The translations under genes and the position numbers were made by a program. Shown here piece after piece: positions 8,411 through 12,098 of a stretch of 12,098 nucleotides of DNA (within the stretch, counting starts at the first letter, position 1; every line of letters begins with the position of its first letter). The notes under the pieces were generated by a model that did not search any database, was not told the DNA's origin, and saw only the letters and a program-made list of their open reading frames with translations. This DNA comes from Bacteroides sp. (GTDB lineage: Bacteria; Bacteroidota; Bacteroidia; Bacteroidales; Bacteroidaceae), in contig DYCT01000032.1 of assembly GCA_019417975.1 (NCBI GenBank), forward strand, positions 1 to 12,098, given 5' to 3'.

Positions 8411-8438
8411 AACTTTCTATATTAACATTTTAGCTCGA

Positions 8439-8468
8439 CAAAGATACAACATCCTCCAGATTATTCAA
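8439..8468 (-). promoter_or_regulatory. Promoter of the yfhO-family gene
   Basis: On the minus strand TATCTTTG (8446-8439) is a perfect -7 box, and TTG (8468-8466) lies 19 nt upstream. The predicted start, about 7 nt downstream, leaves a leader of only about 20 nt before the ATG at 8410. No Shine-Dalgarno is seen. Confidence 0.72.
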
Positions 8469-8478
8469 TGAAAAATTG

Positions 8479-8486
8479 TACATTTG
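8479..8486 (+). promoter_or_regulatory. -7 box of the mtn-luxS operon
   Basis: TACATTTG is a perfect TAnnTTTG match, 20 nt before the ATG at 8507. No clear TTG is found at the -33 spacing. Its position argues that the in-frame ATG at 8468 is upstream of the transcript start and is not used. It is back to back with the yfhO-family promoter, the two -7 boxes being 32 bp apart. Confidence 0.6.
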
Positions 8487-8506
8487 CCCCACAAAAGAAC
8501 AGAGAA

Positions 8507-9202
8507 ATGAAAATAGGAATCATAACGGCTATGAGCATGGAATACGACCAATTGGCCCAATTGCTCACCGACAGAAAAGAAGAAACAAAAGGACGCCACA
8601 CGTATATTACCGGACAGCTGAACGGCAATGAGCTGCTCTTGATGAAGTGTGGCATTGGTAAAGTAAACGCCGCTACCGGGACAACCGACTTCATCCGCGA
8701 CTATGCCCCCGACTGCATCATCAGTACAGGCGTGGCGGGAGGTATCGACACCTGCCTGGGCATTATGGATGTAGTGGTATCCGACCGCCTTGTCTACCAC
8801 GACGTGTGGTGTGGCGACGGCAACGAATACGGTCAGATTCAGGGCCTTCCCCTCTATTTCGAGGCCGACCCCACCCTGTTGGCTTGTGCCAAAAGGCTGA
8901 AAGGAGAGACTCGCATCCATGCAGGACTGATTTGTACAGGCGACAAATTCATCACCGACCGCAGCGAACTGGATACCATCAAACAGGCATTTGCCGATGG
9001 ATTGGCTGTCGATATGGAGTCGGCTTCTATCGCACAGGTCTGCCATCTGAACCAAATCCCGTTCATCAGTTTCCGCATCATCAGCGACACTCCGGGCGTG
9101 AAAGACCATTTCGACCAGTATCTGAACTTCTGGGATACCATGGCCGACCGCTCGTTTGGTGTAACGCATGCTTTCTTATCATCTCTTCCTAACTCACTGT
9201 AA
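8507..9202 (+). CDS. mtn: 5'-methylthioadenosine/S-adenosylhomocysteine nucleosidase (MTAN, Pfs)
   Basis: The enzyme hydrolyses methylthioadenosine and S-adenosylhomocysteine to adenine plus the ribosyl thioether, relieving product inhibition of methyltransferases. The 231-residue form starting at 8507 begins MKIGIITAM and places the catalytic residues where the E. coli enzyme has them. E12 is in MSMEYD, E171 in VDMESASIA (nucleoside-binding) and D194 in RIISDTPG (catalytic acid). STGVAGG (73-79) and TGDKF (144-148) are further family motifs. An in-frame ATG at 8468 would add 13 residues; it is rejected because the family starts at the MKIGII strand and a promoter -7 box overlaps the extension. 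It is followed after 17 nt by luxS, whose substrate S-ribosylhomocysteine is this enzyme's product, so the pair forms one pathway unit. Confidence 0.93.
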   Translation: MKIGIITAMSMEYDQLAQLLTDRKEETKGRHTYITGQLNGNELLLMKCGIGKVNAATGTTDFIRDYAPDCIISTGVAGGIDTCLGIMDVVVSDRLVYHDVWCGDGNEYGQIQGLPLYFEADPTLLACAKRLKGETRIHAGLICTGDKFITDRSELDTIKQAFADGLAVDMESASIAQVCHLNQIPFISFRIISDTPGVKDHFDQYLNFWDTMADRSFGVTHAFLSSLPNSL

Positions 9203-9219
9203 ACTAAAACAACGTAAAT

Positions 9220-9708
9220 ATGAAGACAATACCCAGTTTTACCATCGACCACATCCGCTTGCTACGCGGTATCTATGTATCGCGCAAGGACGAAATCGGC
9301 AGCGAAACAGTTACTACGTTCGATATCCGTATGAAAGAACCTAACCGCGAACCGGCTTTAGGCCAGGGCGCACTGCACACCATCGAACATTTGGCAGCTA
9401 CCTATCTACGCAACGACCCGGTATGGGCCGACAAAATCGTATATTGGGGCCCCATGGGATGCCTTACCGGCAACTACCTGCTGATGAAAGGCGATTTGGA
9501 ATCGAAAGATATTGTGGAACTGATGAAAGACACGTTCCGCTTCGTAGCCGAATTTGAAGGCGAAATACCGGGTGCAGCCCCTAAAGATTGTGGCAACTAT
9601 TTACTACACGACCTTCCGATGGCGAAATGGGAATCGGCCAAATACCTGCACGAAGTGTTGGAGCACATCACAGAGGCCAACCTGATTTACCCATCGAAAG
9701 AAGATTAA
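9220..9708 (+). CDS. luxS: S-ribosylhomocysteine lyase LuxS (AI-2 synthase)
   Basis: LuxS cleaves S-ribosylhomocysteine to homocysteine and 4,5-dihydroxy-2,3-pentanedione, the precursor of the signal AI-2. The 162-residue length is typical. The metal site is complete: H53 and H57 in HTIEH, and C124 in PKDCGNY. The catalytic pair is present as E56 and C81 (GPMGCLTGNY). No residue looks missing, so the enzyme should be active. It follows mtn by 17 nt, without a Shine-Dalgarno or a promoter of its own in the gap, and ends at a terminator about 30 nt downstream. There is no AI-2 receptor or lsr-type uptake gene in the window, so the pair may serve mainly in methyl-cycle recycling; whether it also signals cannot be told from sequence. 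Confidence 0.97.
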   Translation: MKTIPSFTIDHIRLLRGIYVSRKDEIGSETVTTFDIRMKEPNREPALGQGALHTIEHLAATYLRNDPVWADKIVYWGPMGCLTGNYLLMKGDLESKDIVELMKDTFRFVAEFEGEIPGAAPKDCGNYLLHDLPMAKWESAKYLHEVLEHITEANLIYPSKED

Positions 9709-9736
9709 TTTTTAAATTATTCCCTCTAAACAAACC

Positions 9737-9767
9737 AAAGCCCCGACTTTTCAGCCGAGGCTTTTTT
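9737..9767 (+). terminator. Intrinsic terminator of mtn-luxS
   Basis: AAAGCCCCG (9737-9745) pairs with CGAGGCTTT (9756-9764) with a single C-A mismatch, around a 10-nt loop. Six T (9762-9767) overlap and follow the right arm. It lies 29 nt after the luxS stop. Confidence 0.8.
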
Positions 9768-9806
9768 ATTGCTTCTTGGTAAAATTTAGAACCACATTTC
9801 ATAGTG

Positions 9807-9831
9807 AAAAAAGGCATCTACACAAGATGCC
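9807..9831 (-). terminator. Intrinsic terminator of argS
   Basis: Read on the minus strand, GGCATCT (9831-9825) and AGATGCC (9819-9813) form a perfect 7-bp stem with a 5-nt loop, followed by six T (9812-9807). In the plus direction there is no T-run, so it acts on argS transcription. It lies about 130 nt after the argS stop, beyond the palindromic repeat array. Confidence 0.82.
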
Positions 9832-9836
9832 CGAAA

Positions 9837-9920
9837 AAGTATCTTAAGATAAATGCCCAAGTATCTTAAGATAAATCGCAAAGTATCTTAAGATAAACCG
9901 CGAAGTATCTTAAGATACTT
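9837..9920. repeat. Four 22-bp-period tandem repeats, each carrying a 12-bp palindrome
   Basis: AAGTATCTTAAGATA occurs four times without change, at 9837-9851, 9859-9873, 9881-9895 and 9903-9917, each starting exactly 22 bp after the last. Each copy contains the perfect palindrome TATCTTAAGATA. The fourth extends to the 18-bp palindrome AAGTATCTTAAGATACTT (9903-9920). The 7-nt linkers differ from each other (AATGCCC, AATCGCA, AACCGCG), so the 15-mers are conserved while the linkers drift. The array lies inside the predicted argS 3' UTR. In that RNA, copies 4 and 3 can form a 15-bp hairpin with a 10-nt loop, and copies 2 and 1 a 12-bp hairpin. As DNA, a 22-bp period is about two helical turns, which puts all sites on one face, as for a protein-binding array. 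Confidence 0.92.
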
Positions 9921-9961
9921 TTGGGACGAACCTAACTGTCTGATTCTAAACAGTGTTTTTA

Positions 9962-11755
9962 TTACATGCGTTCAGGCACTTCGATACCCAGCAAAGCCAT
10001 CGCTTCTTTCACGATTTTTCCTACATTTGCCGATAGTGCCAAACGGAACAATTTCAGGTGTTCGTTCTCTTCGCGCAAGATGCTGAAATCGTGATAGAAC
10101 TGGTTGTATTCTTTCACAAGGTCGTATGCGTAGTTGGCAATACCCGATGGGCTGTAATCTACGCCTGCTTGTTTCACCACCCCTGCAAAATCGGCCAACA
10201 TCTGGATTAAGCCTTCTTCCTTTTCGCTGAGGACGATGTCTTTCGGCAATACTGTCGGCACTTCGATACCTGCCTCGGCGGCCTTACGCAAGATGGAGCG
10301 GATACGCGCATACGTATATTGGATAAACGGACCGGTGTTTCCATTGAAATCGATAGACTCTTTCGGGTTGAAAGTCATGTTCTTGCGAGCATCCACTTTC
10401 AAGATGAAATATTTCAACGCACCCAAGCCCACGATACGTGCAATGTTGGCTGCTTCTTCGTCGGTACATCCGTCCAGCTTGCCCAAATCGCCCGAAGTCT
10501 CCTTGGCTGTACGAATCATTTCATCCATCAAGTCATCGGCATCTACCACAGTACCTTCACGCGACTTCATCTTTCCTTCCGGCAATTCTACCATACCGTA
10601 AGAGAAGTGCACCAGACTCTTACCCCACTCGAAACCGAGTTTATCGAGCAAGATAGACAACACCTGGAAGTGATAGTTCTGCTCGTTGCCCACTACATAA
10701 ATCATCTTATCGATGGGATAATCGGCAAAACGCAACTTAGCGGTACCGATATCCTGAGTCATATATACAGAAGTACCGTCCGAGCGCAACAACAATTTGT
10801 GGTCAAGTCCTTCGGCAGTCAAATCGGCCCAAACCGAGCCATCCTCTTTGCGGAAGAAGAATCCTTTCTCCAGACCCTCCATAACCTTTTCCTTACCTTC
10901 CAGATAGGTGTCGCTTTCATAATAAATCTTGTCGAAACCTACGCCGAGACGTCTGTATGTCTCATCAAATCCTTCGTACACCCATTCGTTCATCTTTCTC
11001 CACAATGCGCGTACTTCGGGGTCGCCGGCTTCCCATTTCACCAACATCTCACGTGCTTCGTTCATCAAAGGCGACTTTGCTTCAGCTTCTTCTTTGCTGA
11101 GTCCCTGCTGCTGCAATTCTGCAACTTCTGCTTTGAAATGCTTGTCGAAAGCCACATAATAATCGCCTACCAGATGGTCGCCTTTCTTACCGGACGACTC
11201 GGGAGTCTCTCCATTGCCATATTTCAACCAAGCCAACATAGACTTGCAGATATGGATACCACGGTCGTTTACGATATTGGTCTTCACCACCTTGTTGCCA
11301 TTGGCCGCCAAGATATTGGCCAGTGCATTACCTAAAAGATTGTTGCGCACATGTCCCAAGTGAAGGGGCTTGTTCGTATTGGGCGAAGAATATTCAATCA
11401 TCACCAAAGGAGACTGGTCAGTAGCGGCAGTCAGTCCGTATCGGGCATCGGCATGAATCTCATTCAGCAGGTCAATCCAGCATGCCGACGAGATAGTCAG
11501 GTTCAAAAATCCTTTGATAACATTGAAAGCGGCCACTGCCGGCTCATTAGCTTGCAAATACGTTCCAATCTCTTGAGCAGTCTGTTCGGGACCTTTCTTA
11601 GAGATACGCAAGAAGGGGAATACCACCAGGGTGAGATGTCCTTCAAACTCTTTTTTTGTTTTCTGCAGCTGTACTTGTGCTTCGGGTACATCCTGTCCGT
11701 ACAGTTCCTTAACGGCTTTCTGCACAGACTCAATAAGCCTATTTTCTATCTTCAT
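9962..11755 (-). CDS. argS: Arginyl-tRNA synthetase
   Basis: This class I synthetase charges tRNA-Arg with arginine in the cytoplasm; it is essential. The 597 residues comprise an N-terminal Add1-type domain (about 1-95, with GFLNLTIS near 82-89) and a Rossmann catalytic core. The core holds the HIGH motif as HLGH (132-135, in PNTNKPLHLGHVRNN). A KMSKS-type loop, KMKSRE (395-400), follows, unlike the many ArgRS that lack a canonical one. An all-helical DALR anticodon-binding domain runs from about 475 to the end and finishes with ALLGIEVPERM. The length is standard. The start at 11755 lies 39 nt after a good -7 box and has no Shine-Dalgarno. The gene is transcribed alone, in the same direction as the upstream rubredoxin but separated from it by a terminator. 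Confidence 0.97.
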   Translation of the reverse strand: MKIENRLIESVQKAVKELYGQDVPEAQVQLQKTKKEFEGHLTLVVFPFLRISKKGPEQTAQEIGTYLQANEPAVAAFNVIKGFLNLTISSACWIDLLNEIHADARYGLTAATDQSPLVMIEYSSPNTNKPLHLGHVRNNLLGNALANILAANGNKVVKTNIVNDRGIHICKSMLAWLKYGNGETPESSGKKGDHLVGDYYVAFDKHFKAEVAELQQQGLSKEEAEAKSPLMNEAREMLVKWEAGDPEVRALWRKMNEWVYEGFDETYRRLGVGFDKIYYESDTYLEGKEKVMEGLEKGFFFRKEDGSVWADLTAEGLDHKLLLRSDGTSVYMTQDIGTAKLRFADYPIDKMIYVVGNEQNYHFQVLSILLDKLGFEWGKSLVHFSYGMVELPEGKMKSREGTVVDADDLMDEMIRTAKETSGDLGKLDGCTDEEAANIARIVGLGALKYFILKVDARKNMTFNPKESIDFNGNTGPFIQYTYARIRSILRKAAEAGIEVPTVLPKDIVLSEKEEGLIQMLADFAGVVKQAGVDYSPSGIANYAYDLVKEYNQFYHDFSILREENEHLKLFRLALSANVGKIVKEAMALLGIEVPERM

Positions 11756-11794
11756 ATTTTATGTATGTTTCTGAATAATATCCAATTGGGGTGA

Positions 11795-11802
11795 CAAAGA
11801 TA
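11795..11802 (-). promoter_or_regulatory. -7 box of the argS promoter
   Basis: On the minus strand TATCTTTG (11802-11795) matches TAnnTTTG perfectly and is identical to the -7 box of the yfhO-family gene. No TTG is seen at the -33 spacing. The predicted leader is about 33 nt. Confidence 0.62.
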
Positions 11803-11835
11803 CAATTTTTCCGGCATAAGAGCCTCATCCTTGAT

Positions 11836-11911
11836 AAAAAAACAAAGGAGTCAGGTCGCGAAGCAAGGCAAATGGAAGTCCATCCGCACCAGCATCCCGA
11901 CTCAACTCCTT
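11836..11911 (-). terminator. Long nested stem-loop with T-run, probable terminator of the rubredoxin gene
   Basis: On the minus strand AAGGAGT (11911-11905) pairs with ACTCCTT (11851-11845). The stem continues, after an internal loop, with GTCG/CGAC (11901-11898 and 11858-11855). Inside it GCGGATGG (11887-11880) pairs with CCATTTGC (11875-11868) around a 4-nt loop. Two of those pairs are G-U only in the minus-strand RNA. The outer stem is followed by TTTGTTTTTTT (11846-11836). It is larger than an ordinary terminator hairpin. Confidence 0.65.
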
Positions 11912-11923
11912 CCGGTCGTTATG

Positions 11924-11949
11924 GTTTCAGAAGGGCATAGCCCTGAAAC
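11924..11949 (-). other. Stem-loop directly after the rubredoxin stop
   Basis: GTTTCAG (11924-11930) and CTGAAAC (11943-11949) are perfect inverted arms. The interior also contains GGGC/GCCC (11933-11936 and 11940-11943), an alternative top stem. It starts 5 nt after the rubredoxin stop codon and has no T-run. It is likely a 3'-end protecting hairpin upstream of the terminator at 11836-11911, by inference. Confidence 0.55.
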
Positions 11950-11954
11950 AACAA

Positions 11955-12098
11955 TCAGCCTTCGTAGGGTTCGAAATCGTCTTTTCCTACACCGCAAAGA
12001 GGGCAAACCCAATCTTCCGGAATATCCTCAAAGGCTGTACCGGGAGCAATACCGGCTTCTGGATCTCCCTTTGCAGGGTCGTAAATATACTCACATAC
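11955..12098 (-). CDS. Rubredoxin, C-terminal 47 residues (5' end outside the window)
   Basis: Rubredoxin is a small one-iron electron carrier with an Fe(Cys)4 site. In anaerobes it often donates to oxygen- or peroxide-detoxifying enzymes. The visible frame reads VCEYIYDPAKGDPEAG, then IAPGTAFEDIPEDWVCPLCG, and ends VGKDDFEPYEG. It shows the second Cys of the first CxxC knuckle (second visible residue), the conserved core Tyr and Trp, and the complete CPLC of the second knuckle. The usual length of about 53-54 residues means only about 7 N-terminal residues, including the first Cys, lie outside the window. The frame is too short to be listed as a long ORF but is unmistakable. It is followed by two stem-loops, the second with a T-run. 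Confidence 0.95.
   Translation of the reverse strand, partial: VCEYIYDPAKGDPEAGIAPGTAFEDIPEDWVCPLCGVGKDDFEPYEG

Noticed and set aside
8468..8506. Upstream in-frame ATG extending mtn by 13 residues
   Set aside because: A -7 promoter box overlaps the extension, and the family starts at the MKIGII strand with E12 as the catalytic residue when counted from 8507.
8487..8506. SAM or SAH riboswitch in front of mtn-luxS
   Set aside because: The predicted leader is only about 15 nt, too short for any such aptamer.
8465..9169. 234-codon open frame on the minus strand opposite mtn
   Set aside because: It is a shadow of the nucleosidase gene, whose catalytic residues are all present. The antisense product is Cys/His/Val-rich without a known fold.
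9837..9920. CRISPR array
   Set aside because: The repeats are 15 bp with 7-nt linkers and a 22-bp period, far too short for repeats and spacers, and there are no cas genes.
10319..11335. 338-codon open frame on the plus strand opposite argS
   Set aside because: It lies wholly inside argS, which has all synthetase motifs. The product shows no recognisable domain or start context, and long antisense frames are common opposite biased coding sequence.
1..11755. Functional link between the tRNA-Arg gene and argS in one window
   Set aside because: They lie about 10 kb apart at opposite ends, with unrelated operons and several terminators between them; probably coincidence.

Overview
The window looks like chromosome from a gut-type Bacteroidales bacterium (Bacteroides, Phocaeicola or a close relative). 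Four things point there. Several genes have a good or near match to the Bacteroidota promoter (-7 TAnnTTTG, some with a -33 TTG or TTTG 19 bp upstream). Most genes lack a Shine-Dalgarno sequence. There is a carboxypeptidase-regulatory/TonB-type outer-membrane barrel protein, and a two-gene 2-oxoacid:ferredoxin oxidoreductase with a fused gamma-alpha subunit. The content is mostly housekeeping. I see no transposase, phage gene, integrase or CRISPR array.

Left part (1-2934): the 5' 49 nt of a tRNA-Arg(CCU) on the minus strand, cut by the window edge and with its own promoter. Divergent from it is an orphan outer-membrane beta-barrel receptor-like protein (219-2696, +), whose stop codon lies in the loop of a perfect 15-bp inverted repeat. 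A 238-bp gap follows, holding the promoter and a structured leader for the next operon.

Centre (2935-8410): korA-korB (+), encoding a 2-oxoacid (probably 2-oxoglutarate) ferredoxin oxidoreductase, closed by a symmetrical terminator. The same terminator can serve the convergent gene on the other side, a large YfhO-family polytopic membrane protein (5894-8410, -).

Right-centre (8411-9767): the yfhO promoter and the promoter of an mtn-luxS pair (+) are back to back in about 50 bp. MTA/SAH nucleosidase (mtn/pfs) and S-ribosylhomocysteine lyase (luxS) catalyse consecutive steps of S-adenosylhomocysteine recycling, yielding homocysteine and the AI-2 precursor.

Right part (9768-12098): argS (arginyl-tRNA synthetase, -) and, upstream of it on the same strand, the C-terminal 47 codons of a rubredoxin cut by the window end. 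Between the argS stop codon and its terminator lies the least expected element here: four copies of a palindrome-containing unit in exact 22-bp register, which would be transcribed as the argS 3' UTR. The rubredoxin 3' region is also unusually rich in inverted repeats. I found no clearly new multi-gene system; the palindrome array is the best candidate for something undescribed.
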